From Nitrosospira briensis C-128 (GTDB lineage: Bacteria > Pseudomonadota > Gammaproteobacteria > Burkholderiales > Nitrosomonadaceae): 64,000 nucleotides of DNA. The stretch covers positions 2,666,001-2,730,000 of the forward strand of contig NZ_CP012371.1 of NCBI RefSeq assembly GCF_000619905.2, in the 5' to 3' direction. The notes beneath the pieces are model-generated. The model was not told where the DNA came from and made no database searches. It saw only the letters and a list, made by a program, of their open reading frames with translations. The translations under genes and the position numbers were made by a program. Positions within the stretch are counted from its first letter, which is position 1, and each line of letters starts with the position of its first letter. Positions 29,203 to 39,400 of this stretch are shown here, piece by piece.

Positions 29203-30394
29203 TTGACAAAATACGTTATCAATAATGGAATAGGGCATCTGAGCACACCCGATCTTCCAGTTTCGCTGCCTCCGTCCAGCCGGTTGCTGAGCACCGCAGA
29301 CTTCCATCGCCTGACTGATGTTCCGCTGGCGATCGAATGGTTTGCCAACATCGACAATCCGTAGACACGACGTACCTATCGAAATGCGTTTGAGGATTTC
29401 ATGAAGTTCACTGGCATCGAGCGGCCGGATGAGTTTCGGGAAATTTCCCGCGCTCATATTATTGCCTGGCGGGATGATTTGAAATACCGGGAGCTGAGCG
29501 GCACGACCATCCGGCATCGTCTGGCCGCGCTGTCCTCATTGTTCGAATATTTGTGCAACAAAAATGCCGTGACCCATAATCCGGTCAAAGGCATCAAGCG
29601 ACCTTCAGTAGAGGGATATCAGGGCAAGACCCCGGCAATCGGTAATCACTAGCCCGCATTTCTCACACCCCGATTGCTCTGGGTTCTCCATGGAATAATT
29701 CGGTCTGTCAGTCGGCTTGTTGCAGGCTTGGTCAAAGCGGGTGGCGACTCGATAGGCTTATTTTCGGGCGCAAGGGAGGCAAAGCGCACGTGTACCGGCA
29801 AGTCTGATGTGCCGAGGGGCTTTCGGGGCGATGCAGTGTCTCGCAGCATCGCGCGATCGTTCATTGGGCGGGATGTGACGCTCAGGATCAGCCGGGGTGC
29901 AGGCGCGCCTGAGCCAGGCACCATTCGTGTTGATGAGGATGGCTGCTGGCCATGGCAATGCGGATGCGGCGCACGCTCGTGCGCACTTGCGCACCGATCT
30001 TCAGGCGCAGGCTGGCGCAAGTGGCGTTGGCCAAGTGCGGTGCCGTGCAGGCCGATGCGGCGCAGCGAGTCCAGCATGACATAGGCCAATGAAGCGAACC
30101 ATAGCCGCAACTGGTTGGTCCGCATGGTCGCGGTGGAAGTACGGTCGGCGAACAGATCAAGCTGGCACCCCTTGATACGGTTCTCCATCTCGCCGCGGGC
30201 GCAGTAATGCGCTAGGATTCAAGATCGGAGCGCATGCGCTACGCGCGACCGCGGCAACCAATGCACCCGATCATCAGGCGGATATTGCAAAGGTACAGGA
30301 ATGGCTGGGACATGCGAATATTGCCACGACTCGGATTTATGATCACCGCAAGACACGGCCGGAGGATAGTCCTACATTCAAGGTAAGTTACTAA
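29203..30394 (+). pseudogene. degraded tyrosine recombinase (XerD/phage-integrase type)
   Basis: The N-terminal part (LPVSLPPSSRLLSTADFHRLTDVPLAIEWFANIDNP) is stopped by TAG at 29362-29364. It then continues in frame 'TRRTYRNAFEDFMKFTGIERPDEFREISRAHIIAWRDDL...SLFEYLCNKNAVTHNPVKGIKRP', a SAM-like core-binding domain. After 29652 the gene is interrupted by an IS1380 remnant. The C-terminal catalytic end resumes at about 30212: 'KIGAHALRATAATN', 'VQEWLGHANIATTRIYDHRKTRPEDSPTFKVSY'. The middle with the first catalytic Arg is lost. The true start is not clear. Confidence 0.75.
29655..30215 (-). mobile_element. IS1380-family transposase remnant
   Basis: On the minus strand 'LAHYCARGEMENRIKGCQLDLFADRTSTATMRTNQLRLWFASLAYVMLDSLRRIGL' is the C-terminal signature of IS1380 transposases. 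A frameshift follows, then 'LANATCASLRLKIGAQVRTSVRRIRIAMAS' in another frame. The N-terminal two thirds and one terminal repeat are absent. It splits the recombinase pseudogene. Confidence 0.75.
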
Positions 30395-30603
30395 AGAGAG
30401 AGACAGCATCTAATTTCGAAATGATATTTTAGGGAGGCACAGGTGGCCGTCCCGTGAGAATTGCCCTAAACGATCACTCTAAAAATTCAGCGAAGATCTG
30501 CTTAAAAACTTAGGCCTGGTCAAAATAAATAAGAGCCAAGCGTTCAGGACTCATCTAAAATAATTTTAAATATTCGCAACGTAATTGCGTGATGGAGAAC
30601 GGT

Positions 30604-31038
30604 ATGAAATTAGAATCTTGGCTTTGGATAATTGTATTATTTGCGACCACCAAGCTGGTCCATGCAAACTGCGACAATACTGCGCTACATCAAACAAGCA
30701 TACCGGATACGTTATTGATTTTATCAAAGTCGGTAATGAGTAATCCATTGGTGGTGCCTTGTGAATCTTTAACTACTATATTAAATAAGCTCATGAGTCG
30801 GGAAAAAACAGGAGGTCGGAAACTAGAAAACGACAAGCCCCTGGACCAACAAAAAGCGAAAGGGAATCTACAAGAAGCGTTAAACAATCCGGAAACCCGA
30901 GCTAGGATCGACAAAATAGCGGATAAGGTAACGAATGAGAATGAGCGGCTCATTTATGAGGCTGCGATTCTCGATGAAGATGGCTATTACGATGCGCGTG
31001 AACTGAAAATTCAACAATTGAAACAAAAATTATACTAA
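30604..31038 (+). CDS. small exported protein upstream of M48 peptidase
   Basis: I chose ATG at 30604 because GGAGAACGG precedes it. The 144-residue product has a signal peptide MKLESWLWIIVLFATTKLVHA, then 'NCDNTALHQTSIPDTLLILSKSVMSNPLVVPCESLTTILNKLM' with two cysteines that could form a disulfide. A charged helical C-terminal half follows (KLENDKPLDQQKAKGNLQEALNNPETRARIDKI). It is probably periplasmic. The M48 peptidase starts 25 bases after its stop, so the two are likely co-expressed. Not recognised otherwise. Confidence 0.6.
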   Translation: MKLESWLWIIVLFATTKLVHANCDNTALHQTSIPDTLLILSKSVMSNPLVVPCESLTTILNKLMSREKTGGRKLENDKPLDQQKAKGNLQEALNNPETRARIDKIADKVTNENERLIYEAAILDEDGYYDARELKIQQLKQKLY

Positions 31039-31063
31039 TTTTGATTATAACCATTCAGAGGAA

Positions 31064-32266
31064 ATGATGGGCATATTGTCACCAACCACGGCAAGGCATT
31101 TCCTTTGGATCATGCTGATAACTATAGCTTCAGCGTCCAATGCGAATGAAGAGGCTTTACTAGAGCTGCTCATGCGCCATCAAATGAAACAGCAAGAAAA
31201 TCTAGACGAGGAGGATGAAGATACAAGAGACGAAGATAATGCAGTTAATTTCAAAATAAAAGATATTGCTTCACATGCCTTAGTAGTTTTCGATAGGAAT
31301 TGCACACAAGTTGTGCAGCCGTTTAAGCTCACCGATAATTTTGATGTTCTCCACGGTTATGTGATGAACCAAACTATTGGAGAGGTTAAAGATATAGGAG
31401 TCAATGTGCTTACCGGATTGTTGGGAGGGCAACGGCCCAAAATGGATGTTCTTAAACCAATCAAGAAAAATATTCCTAAATCGCTCCAGCGTGCAGCGCA
31501 ACAGTTAAATTGGTTACCCATGACAGTTGAGATAATGTACGGAGAACGTTTACATAAGCAGGAAGACAATATACTGGCAAGAGAACATAAGCTCGGCCAG
31601 AAATATTATCCCATCGCGGATAAGATGCTGGAGGAAATTCTTTCCACAGTAAATCAAAAGCACGATTACGAATTCAAATTGTTCATTCTAAAAAATAGTG
31701 GAGGAAATGCAATTGCCCGGCCTGGTGGTTTTCTATACATCGATCAAGGCCTGATCGATGACCCAAATCGTCATCCAAAGGCATATTTCGCACTCGCGCA
31801 CGAATTGGCTCACGTATTACAGCGTCATGAAACAAAAGAGCTGCAGAGCATGATAATTGACTCGATTCCGGATAAGGAGCTGTGGAAAGTAGTATCCAGA
31901 GTGAAATATAATCCTGAAATTATATTTGATTACCTTAAGGTAAGGAAAGATCGGTTTACCGCTCATCACGTGGATCAGGAATTGCAATCCGACTCTTGCG
32001 CAGTAAAACTGCTTGATCGTGTGTTTGTGGACGATAATAAGCTGACTAATTCAATTCAGGTATTTCTGAAAGATTTGGAAGACTTACCCGTCGCAAACTT
32101 AAAAAAGGTTGCCTCAGTAGATACCACACCTTCCTGGGGGAAAACAGCAAATGTTCTCGTTGAGCTTGTTGACATGCCTCTTATGCGCCATCCCACTACC
32201 ATGCAACGCACAGATAATCTGAAAGCTATGTATGGCGAGGTTAAAAAAAGATTAGCACGCGAATAA
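31064..32266 (+). CDS. exported M48-family metallopeptidase
   Basis: A 400-residue protein with signal peptide (MMGILSPTTARHFLWIMLITIASASNA) and an acidic linker (~50-60). The peptidase core is 'AIARPGGFLYIDQGLI...HPKAYFALAHELAHVLQRHE' with HELAH (His ~246 and ~250) as zinc ligands and catalytic Glu; the third ligand Glu lies in 'DQELQSDSCAVKLL' (~306). This is the BepA/Oma1-like periplasmic type that clips misassembled outer-membrane proteins. The N-terminal ~200 residues are not typical and may bind its partner. RBS GAGGAAATG. Confidence 0.82.
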   Translation: MMGILSPTTARHFLWIMLITIASASNANEEALLELLMRHQMKQQENLDEEDEDTRDEDNAVNFKIKDIASHALVVFDRNCTQVVQPFKLTDNFDVLHGYVMNQTIGEVKDIGVNVLTGLLGGQRPKMDVLKPIKKNIPKSLQRAAQQLNWLPMTVEIMYGERLHKQEDNILAREHKLGQKYYPIADKMLEEILSTVNQKHDYEFKLFILKNSGGNAIARPGGFLYIDQGLIDDPNRHPKAYFALAHELAHVLQRHETKELQSMIIDSIPDKELWKVVSRVKYNPEIIFDYLKVRKDRFTAHHVDQELQSDSCAVKLLDRVFVDDNKLTNSIQVFLKDLEDLPVANLKKVASVDTTPSWGKTANVLVELVDMPLMRHPTTMQRTDNLKAMYGEVKKRLARE

Positions 32267-32343
32267 TAGATGGGGTATAGGTGTATTGCGTTGGTACTTT
32301 GCAGGATTTCACAGTTGATAGTCAGAGGGTGACTTCATAGCAA

Positions 32344-32378
32344 AATCCCGCAAGAAGATTTCTATTTCTTACGGGATT
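32344..32378. terminator. bidirectional terminator between M48 and membrane-protein genes
   Basis: AATCCCG-c-AAGAA ... TTCTT-a-CGGGATT forms a long stem between the convergent genes ending at 32266 and 32404. It has short T/A runs on both sides. Confidence 0.6.
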
Positions 32379-32403
32379 CTCAGTTGAGAAAGCTTGCAAT
32401 TAT

Positions 32404-33192
32404 TTACCTCTGGTTAGTGATTTTACCATCGACAATGAGGGGATTCATGATGTTTGGAAATAATCGTGTTTCCAGAAGCGAGCCAGGGGCAACCAAAACT
32501 AATGTTTTTCCATCCTTCAGCTCGATATCGACATTATTAGTGAAGGTAAAAATCCAGAAAAAATCTCTTTTTATCTGAGCAGCCAAAATATGCTGGGGCA
32601 AATAGGTCTGAATGGATGGAAATATAACGCCATTAAAAATGACGATTCGATTTCCTTTGTTGCCCACCGTCCTAATTAGCTGGATTCGAGTGCGAGCCCC
32701 TGGAATAAGCAAGTATAAGCAGTTACCCGCTGCTGCAAATGCGATGATGCCCAATATGGCAGATATGGTACTTAGATTTTCTTTTTGGATATAGTCAAAA
32801 CTCGTAGTGTTTGTAAATAGACTTGCGGAGAACGTCAACAGAAATAGAAACCAAGAACGACTGTACGAATAAAAGGGACGTGTACTGACAAATTCGATAG
32901 TCTCTGTCTTCTGTGGCCGAAGAAGATGTGATTGTATCGATACCCCTGCAATAATCGCGAGAACCACTAGAGCTATTATCCAGCCGATATGAATTGATAA
33001 TTGCAGAGAATATATCGTGTTGACGATAAGTTCCAGCGCTTGAAAAGCGGGATGTCCATGGATTCCTGCCCAATAAGGTTTTATCAAAATAATGATGATT
33101 AATCCCGTCTGAATAAACCAAAGCATAAAAGCCAGCGTATCGGTCCAGTCCTTAAAAATTTGTATTCTTTTCATTGTTTTTTGATCCGTCAT
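32404..33192 (-). CDS. membrane protein, unknown function
   Basis: A 262-residue protein with four predicted transmembrane helices: ~18-38 (TLAFMLWFIQTGLIIIILI), ~65-85 (GWIIALVVLAIIAGVSI), ~110-130 (SRSWFLFLLTFSASLF) and ~143-160 (TISAILGIIAFAAAGNCLYLL). The C-terminal ~95 residues are soluble and beta-rich ('GNRIVIFNGVIFPSIQTYLPQHILAAQIKRDFFWIFTFTNNVDIELKDGKTLVLVAPGSLLE'). AT-rich codon use differs from the core genes. No family recognised. Confidence 0.6.
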   Translation of the reverse strand: MTDQKTMKRIQIFKDWTDTLAFMLWFIQTGLIIIILIKPYWAGIHGHPAFQALELIVNTIYSLQLSIHIGWIIALVVLAIIAGVSIQSHLLRPQKTETIEFVSTRPFYSYSRSWFLFLLTFSASLFTNTTSFDYIQKENLSTISAILGIIAFAAAGNCLYLLIPGARTRIQLIRTVGNKGNRIVIFNGVIFPSIQTYLPQHILAAQIKRDFFWIFTFTNNVDIELKDGKTLVLVAPGSLLETRLFPNIMNPLIVDGKITNQR

Positions 33193-33457
33193 TATCTATT
33201 CTCCCCGAAATAATTTATTGAATTCGTATTATGTTAAGCAATCTATTTAATTAAGAATCCACGATTGGAAATGGGTACCTATCACTTGGATATTTAATTT
33301 GGAAAGCTTCCCGCATCAGCTAATATATTCAAGAGATTTGCGTTTTGCGGAACAAGATCTCCCAGAAGACAAATATTAAAAAAATTCATCATTGGTTTGA
33401 GAGACCTTGTATTCCTATATTAGTGAGTTGCCGATAATCGTTTTTTCCTCCCGAGCG

Positions 33458-33703
33458 TTAATCACCATCACTGCCCCCGTCAAAGCCGCCATTATCAGGA
33501 CTAGCACTTTCATGCCCAGTGGGTGAATTATCCAAATGGGAAGGTTGGGAATCATGTGCTTCAGGATGCGTTTCAGGAGCCTGTGCATGAGAATTTTCCG
33601 AAGGGGCATGCGTGTTATCAGCTTCTGGTCCTTGTGTCTCCGTGGGTGATAAAAGGTCATATGCAAAATCTATAATTTCTAGCAAAACCAATAACTTGCC
33701 CAT
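33458..33703 (-). CDS. small acidic protein
   Basis: ATG at 33703 with AGGAG upstream. The 81-residue product begins MGKLLVLLEIIDFAYDLLSP and continues in a His/Glu/Asp/Ser-rich low-complexity tail ending NGGFDGGSDGD. An overlapping frame in a different register (33415-33666) has no ribosome site and is rejected. Unknown function; found only near the accessory island genes. Confidence 0.45.
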   Translation of the reverse strand: MGKLLVLLEIIDFAYDLLSPTETQGPEADNTHAPSENSHAQAPETHPEAHDSQPSHLDNSPTGHESASPDNGGFDGGSDGD

Positions 33704-34026
33704 GATATATTTCTCCTAAAAAGGTTATTAAATAAAAAACTCATCACCAAGGGGACATTTAATTGCTTCGTAATACATCCGCTCTTACTTCAACATTTGA
33801 AAGCGTGTAAATTGCAATGGCTTTCAATATAAGAAACGTTGTAAAAAAGAATTCATCAGGTTAACTAGTAGAAATCGTTTTTAGATATGCAAAATATATT
33901 TACGGATGATCAAATCATTTGATTTCTGAGGCAGGCAGATGCGTAAAACCCTCATTTAAGAGACGAAAAGTAAAACCTTCTGTCAGGAGGTTTGTGCGCA
34001 ATTAACTGGTCAATGGATAACCATTT
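33704..34026. other. gene-free AT-rich stretch
   Basis: No open frame with a ribosome site or recognisable motif is seen on either strand. The base composition is AT-rich. It separates the small acidic gene from the IS remnants. Confidence 0.5.
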
Positions 34027-34173
34027 GGGGTTTTGACGGTCGTCGTTAACTGGAGACGTGAGAGCCCGGTATTAGAAATGGGATTTCGGTTAACCGGCAA
34101 CAGCGTGGCCGAGGCACTCAGCCGGGTTGGCAAGACGATTCGCCTGCCAGCATGCATCACGGTGGACAACGTA
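34027..34173 (+). pseudogene. IS3-family OrfB fragment (outer element)
   Basis: Reading rightward, 'VVVNWRRESPVLEMGFRLTGNSVAEALSRVGKTIRLPACITVDN' is the middle of an IS3-type integrase-domain transposase (around the second catalytic Asp). The frame then dissolves before the conserved continuation. The C-terminal end of an OrfB of the same type reappears at 36277-36468, beyond the inserted elements. Confidence 0.65.
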
Positions 34174-34378
34174 CTAAATGCAAGAGGTGAAAAGCCGATA
34201 GGCAAAAGCATCCGCCACCCGGGTCCTTTTTGCGCCCGGGAAATGACAAGAACCACAACAAACAACCACAACAAACAACCGACCAGCGGTATTCCGCATT
34301 ACAGGGACCGTAAGCTTCCCCCTTTGGTAGACAAGCAAAAAGTAGAACTTTCTGGCAGGATTTTGCCTGGAGGTTCAA

Positions 34379-34642
34379 ATGAAGAAATCGCGATTTACGG
34401 AAAGCCAGATTGTTGGGATATTGAAGGAAGCGGACAGTGGTGTTGCGGTCAACGAGATTTGGCGCAAGCATGGAATCAGTTCGGCGACCTACTATAAATG
34501 GAAAGCTAAGTATGGCGGGCTCGAGGTTTCCGAGTTGGTGCGGGTGAAAGAGCTGGAAGCGGAGAACAGCCAGCTCAAGCGCATGTATGCGAATCTTGCG
34601 CTGGAGAATGAAGCGATCAAGGCGGTATTAAAAAAGCTGTAG
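34379..34642 (+). CDS. IS3-family OrfA
   Basis: The 87-residue protein 'MKKSRFTESQIVGILKEADSGVAVNEIWRKHGISSATYYKWKAKYGGLEVSELVRVKELEAENSQLKRMYANLALENEAIKAVLKKL' has an intact HTH and leucine zipper. GGAGGTTC lies just upstream. The OrfB that should follow is cut at 34727 by the inserted IS, so transposition is not possible from this copy. Confidence 0.88.
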   Translation: MKKSRFTESQIVGILKEADSGVAVNEIWRKHGISSATYYKWKAKYGGLEVSELVRVKELEAENSQLKRMYANLALENEAIKAVLKKL

Positions 34643-34789
34643 CGCCGTCCGAGCGCCGGGATATGGTTTCACGTTTGGCGCAGGATCAGAGGCTGTCCAT
34701 CAGACGATCCTGCCAGTTGGTGAACCTAGAAGTGGTTCCGTTTGTTTGAACAACACCTTGAATATTTTAAGTGGAATCTCTGCTGATTC

Positions 34790-35625
34790 TCACGCTGCCA
34801 GTTCGACCGTCGGCAGCATCACGGCATAAGCCTCATCAGGCGTTTTCTTGCCCAGGCTCGCATGTGGCCTGGATCGGTTGTACCAATCCATGTATTGCAT
34901 AATTGATGCTCTGGCTTCTGCGATCGAGTCATAGGCATGTAAATACACCCGCTCGTATTTCACCGATTTCCACAGGCGCTCGACGAACACATTGTCCCTC
35001 CAGGCTCCGCGCCCGTCCATGCTGAGGTTACAGCCCTGTTCCCTGACGGCCTGCACGAACTCATGCGCGGTGAATTGGCTGCCTTGATCGGTATTCACGA
35101 TCTCCGGCTTGCCATGGCGATGGAACGCCTCTTGCAGCACATCGACGGCATGGCAGGCTTCCAGCGTGATCGCTACCTTTGCGGCTAATACCCGGCGCGA
35201 GGCCCAATCCACGACGGCGGTAAGGTAGATAATTCTTTGGCCATTGGAATATAGGTCGAATCGAGCGCCCAGACCTGGTTGGCCCGGTTGATGGCGAGGC
35301 TGCGCAACAGGTAAGGATAAATTTCATGGCCGGGGTGCCTCTTGCTGGTTCCAGGCTTTCTCTTTCTATATAGCGCCTCAATGCCCATACGCTTCATCAA
35401 CGTGCCAACATGCTTGCGTCCAACATCGAGCCCTTCCCGATTGAGTTGGTCGCGCAGCATGCGCGCGCCCATGAACGGATGTTCCAGGTGCAATTCGTCA
35501 ATGCGGCGCATGAGCGCCAGATCCACGGCGCTGACTGGTTTGGGCAGATAATACACGCTGCCCCGGCTGTTGCCGGCCAACCGGGCCCGACGGCTGATCG
35601 GAAGTGCGTGGTGGACGTCTATCAT
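34790..35625 (-). pseudogene. IS3-family OrfB of copy A, frameshifted
   Basis: The N-terminal part (35185-35625: MIDVHHALPISRRARLAGNSRGSVYYLPKP...) and the C-terminal part (34790-35212: 'VDWASRRVLAAKVAITLEACHAVD', 'VNTDQGSQFTAHEF', 'WRDNVFVERLWKSVKYERVYLHAYDS') lie in different frames. Compared with copy B, one base is missing around 35232 within the 'MAKGFVYL' codons. The DDE residues are otherwise present (D in NTDQGSQF, E in VFVERLW). Confidence 0.85.
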
Positions 35626-35927
35626 CGCTTTGCGCTCAGCAATCCCACCGAGGTTCGCGCACCTTCTAAAAAATCATTCTCCAGCGTCAGTTGCCCAATC
35701 TTGGCGTGCAACACCTTCAAATCAACCGGTGGCTCCGCCGCAGTGCCGCCTCCGCCAAACACGTCGACCGCCCGTTCGTTCAGTTGCCGTTTCCACTCGG
35801 TAATCTGGTTGGGATGAACTTCAAACCGCTGTGCCAGTTCGGCCAGCGTCTTGTCACCAGCCAGCGCTGCCAGTGCCACTTTGGCTTTGAACGCCGCTGA
35901 GTGCGTCCGTCTTGCTCTTTTTGCCAT
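35622..35927 (-). CDS. IS3-family OrfA of copy A
   Basis: From ATG at 35927 the 101-residue product is [49 protein letters not shown]..., an intact IS3-type helix-turn-helix OrfA with the '[16 protein letters not shown]' coiled coil. It overlaps the OrfB start by 4 bases, as needed for the usual -1 frameshift fusion. Confidence 0.88.
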   Translation of the reverse strand: MAKRARRTHSAAFKAKVALAALAGDKTLAELAQRFEVHPNQITEWKRQLNERAVDVFGGGGTAAEPPVDLKVLHAKIGQLTLENDFLEGARTSVGLLSAKR

Positions 35928-36276
35928 TTCTCTGCTCCATATCAAAGCCCCGCAGGGACCATCAAAAGGTAGCAGATTTTCCACTTATAGACTTGTTCAG
36001 ATTCTTGGGGCCACTTCTACCTGCGCAAGATCCTGCGCCGCTTGGCGCTTTTGTGTGCCAGTTTTCGGGTCAGTCTCAATCAACTGCTGGCAAGCAAAAT
36101 ACCAAACTTACAATTGACTGGCTGAAAAAGGAGTTTTTCAGGGACGACTACAAAGCTATAACGAAGAACGCCCCCATGACGCGCTGGGAAGCCTGCCCCC
36201 GGCACTGTTCCGCGAGCGATTGCTCTCAGGGATGAATTCTACTTCTGAACTGTCTACTTGACGGGGAAGCTTACGA

Positions 36277-36468
36277 TTCAATGGCCGGCTGCGCGATGAA
36301 TGTCTGAATACTCACGAATTCGAATCCCTGGAGCAGGCAAAGCGTATCATCGAAGCATGGCGGCGCGACTATAATGATCACAGGCCCCACGGTTCGCTTG
36401 GAAAACTGACCCCAAACGAATACGTTAAATCCAACCAGGTCAGATTGCCAGAAGCGGCCAGATTCTAG
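36277..36468 (+). pseudogene. IS3-family OrfB C-terminal fragment (outer element)
   Basis: 'FNGRLRDECLNTHEFESLEQAKRIIEAWRRDYNDHRPHGSLGKLTPNEYVKSNQV' is the C-terminal end of an IS3-type OrfB, stop at 36466-36468. It begins directly at the end of the middle element and continues the outer element whose middle is at 34027-34173. The bases after it (GGGGGGACGTCA) look like the outer IS end. Confidence 0.75.
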
Positions 36469-36497
36469 TTTTGAATCCCAGCAAAATTGGGGGGACG

Positions 36498-39400
36498 TCA
36501 CAACCAATTACCCATTAAGATAAAAGGTGCCCAAAAGAAAGGGTGGGCATAGGGTTTTGCAGGATCTGGCACATATATAGGTGCGCTTGTAATATTGACT
36601 CTAGTCTCTGCTTTTCGGGGTATGTGTGAAAAAGTTGGAAGCGGGTGCTTGCCATATATCAGTGTCAATTGTGCTTCACGTAGCGCATTGGCCTTATTGA
36701 ATCCTTTTTCCTGCCGCAAATGATAAAGTGCTTGCATAAAAATCGCTGTGCTTCGATCAGCCACTTTCCAAAGTGTGGCCAGTACACTTTTGGCACCCTG
36801 CCGTTGCGCTAAAGCGCCAAAACCTTCTATTTCATCCCCACTTCCGTCCTGAGCACCACCAAGCCCAGTCTCACAAGCCGAAAGCGTCATCATATCTATC
36901 GAATCAAATTTCCATCCGCCAGATCGTAGTTCATCCAATGAGAGTTGTTTTCCGTCACCGAGTAATAAGAAGGACTTTGATACCGTTCCTGGAATAAAAA
37001 CGAAGTGGCTGGCAATATGTAATATAGGATAATCCTGCTCTAGCACATTTCGTAGGCGTGCTTCGGTAAATTCTTTATCCAAATATATTTTACCCGGCAA
37101 TACACCATCTATGGTTTTCCTAACACCGACATAGATTATGCCATCCAACTCCTGCCTAACTGCCGGCAATATTTTAAATAAGCCAGTGGCTTGCGTGATG
37201 CCGAATCCAGCTGCTCTCCATCGAGTCGAAGGCTTATCACGTAGTTTCGCCTTCGCAAGCTCACTATACATTACCACCGGATAACGCTCGGTAAGATAAG
37301 CCTTGCCATCATGCAAGGCACTTATAGGCAGATAACGCAAGCTATCGTCTAGCGATAGCATGAGCATCTGGGCATTGGCTCGCTCCAAATCCTGCGCTAT
37401 CGGGGCAATCAATAATTGATACAATGCTTGTGCCAGCGGACGCGGATCGAGAGCAGGATTTTCTATTATTCGCCCGAACTCTGCTATTTTTCGATTGAGT
37501 TCTTTTTCTTGAATTTTTGTGTTTCTTGCAAATTGCATCTGAGGTGTAGTCAGAATTATACGGATATGTGTATCAGTAACCAGATACTGAAGCAACACAA
37601 CACCATTTCCCAGCGATGTCAGCAACTCGCGAAGCTGACTAGGAATTTGTTTGTCTATCGCCATCCGCACCTGTTTTTTTGCTGTTTCCAATTGTTTTGG
37701 GACAGCATTATGTAAGGACACCATGTTCTTTGCTTGTGCGGCCAGCTGTTGCTTGATTCGTTTGCGTTGTTGCTCTATTTGGGATGTAAGTCCAGGCTCA
37801 ATTTTTTTATTCAATGTATTAAGTTGGTCAACCAATATAGCGCTCTCATTTCCAAGTTTTTCGATGTGTTCCGCGATTAACTTCTCGGTCTGATTGTAAC
37901 TAATGCGCGTACTGCGAGGATCTGCTTTGATATCACGCTGAATGAAGTCAAAATACTCATCTTCCTTAAGTATAGACAGTACTTCCTGGGCTTCAGTTAA
38001 TCTTCCTGCTACGATCAACAGATCGGCCAGTTGTTTATATACTTCCTTGTTCTTGCTCAATAGAGATTTCTGAAGAACCATGTCTAACCCTAGGGACTGG
38101 CCTCGTATGGTTTGCATGGTATTAACCGCTGCTTTTAGATAGAAAATCGCCGCAGCAGAATCGCCATGTTTAGCATAAAAGTATCCAATATCTCTTTGTA
38201 CTAACTTTAACGTTTCAGGTACGCGCGCGGACTGGGCGGAATAATAAGCACGGCGATATAACGGCATAGCTTTATCATATTCGCCAAGGCTATCGTACAG
38301 TGCCGCCAGATTGTTTAAACTGGCAGCGGTCTCGGGGTGCTCTGGGCCAAGCACCTTTTCCCGGATAGCAAGGGCGTGCTGAAGTAGTGGCAATGCCCTA
38401 TCGTATTCATCAAGAGTGTTGTATAAGACCGCCAGATTATTGAGACTGCTAGCCGTATCAGTGTGCTCTGGGCCAAGCACCTTTTCCCGAATAGCAAGGG
38501 CGCGTTGCAGTAGTGGCAATGCCCTGTCGTATTCATCAAGAGTGTTGTATAAGACTGCCAAGTTATTGAGACTGCTAGCGGTGTCGGTGTGTTCTGGGCC
38601 GAGAGCCTTTTCTCGAATGACTAATGCGCGCTGATATAACGGCATCGCCTTATGATATTCGCCAAGTATTCTGTAAAGCGCAGCCAAATTATTAAGGCTG
38701 CCCGCCGTATCAACATGATTTAATCCAAGAAATTTTTCCCGGATTGCAAGAGCGCGCTCATATAAAGGTAGCGCTTTATCGTATGCACTCAGCTTTTGAT
38801 TCAATACTGCCAAAATATCCATGCTGTTGGCTGTATCAATATGTTCTGAGCCAAGAATTTCTTCCCGGATTTTCAATGCTCGCTGATATAGCGGCATGGC
38901 TTTATCATATTCGCCAAGGGTGTCATACAGTGCCGCCAGATTATTCAAGCTAGTAGCGGTCTCGATGTGCTTCGGGCCGAGGGCTTTTTCTCGGACCTCC
39001 AATGCTCGCTGATATAGCGGCATTGCTTTATCATATTCGCCAAGGGTGTCATACAGTGCCGCCAGATTATTCAAGCTAGTAGCGGTCTCGGTGTGCTCCG
39101 GGCCGAGGGCTTTTTCTCGGACCTCCAAGGCCCGTTGATATAACGGCATGGCCTTATCATATTCGCCAAGGGTGCCGTATAGTGCCGCTAAGCTATTCAA
39201 GCTAGTGGCTGTCGCAGTGTGCCCTGAGCCTAGCACCTTTTCCCGGATCGCTAGGGCGCGCTGGTACAATGGCAACGCTTTATCGTATTGATCGATCGAT
39301 CGATATAACACAGCCAAGTTGTTGAGGCTGCTAGCGGTTTCAATATGTTCTGGTCCGAGAGCCTTTTCTCGTATCTCTAGAGCGCGCTGGTACAATGGCA

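Larger units (their letters stand above)
34728..36018 (-). mobile_element. IS3-family element copy A (1291 bp) with ACCT target duplication
   Basis: Ends AGAAGTGG (34728) and CCACTTCT (to 36018) are inverted repeats, with TTGAACAA-type text further inward. It is flanked by ACCT on both sides (34724-34727 and 36019-36022), so it arrived by transposition. It encodes OrfA and a frameshifted OrfB on the minus strand. The element recurs at 43689-44956. Confidence 0.88.
34309..36275 (+). mobile_element. IS3-family element, decayed, carrying a second IS inside
   Basis: The terminal repeats are CGTAAGCTTCCCC at 34309 and its complement at 36263-36275, followed inward on both sides by similar TAGACA text. 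Left of the inner IS are OrfA and about 85 bases of OrfB. Right of it is the OrfB end 'LQSYNEERPHDALGSLPPALFRERLLSG' (stop at 36259-36261). Most of OrfB is missing, so the element is dead. No target duplication was found. Confidence 0.7.

Noticed and set aside
33415-33666. 83-codon frame overlapping the small acidic gene
   Set aside because: No ribosome site, and the alternative frame at 33458-33703 has AGGAG at the right distance.
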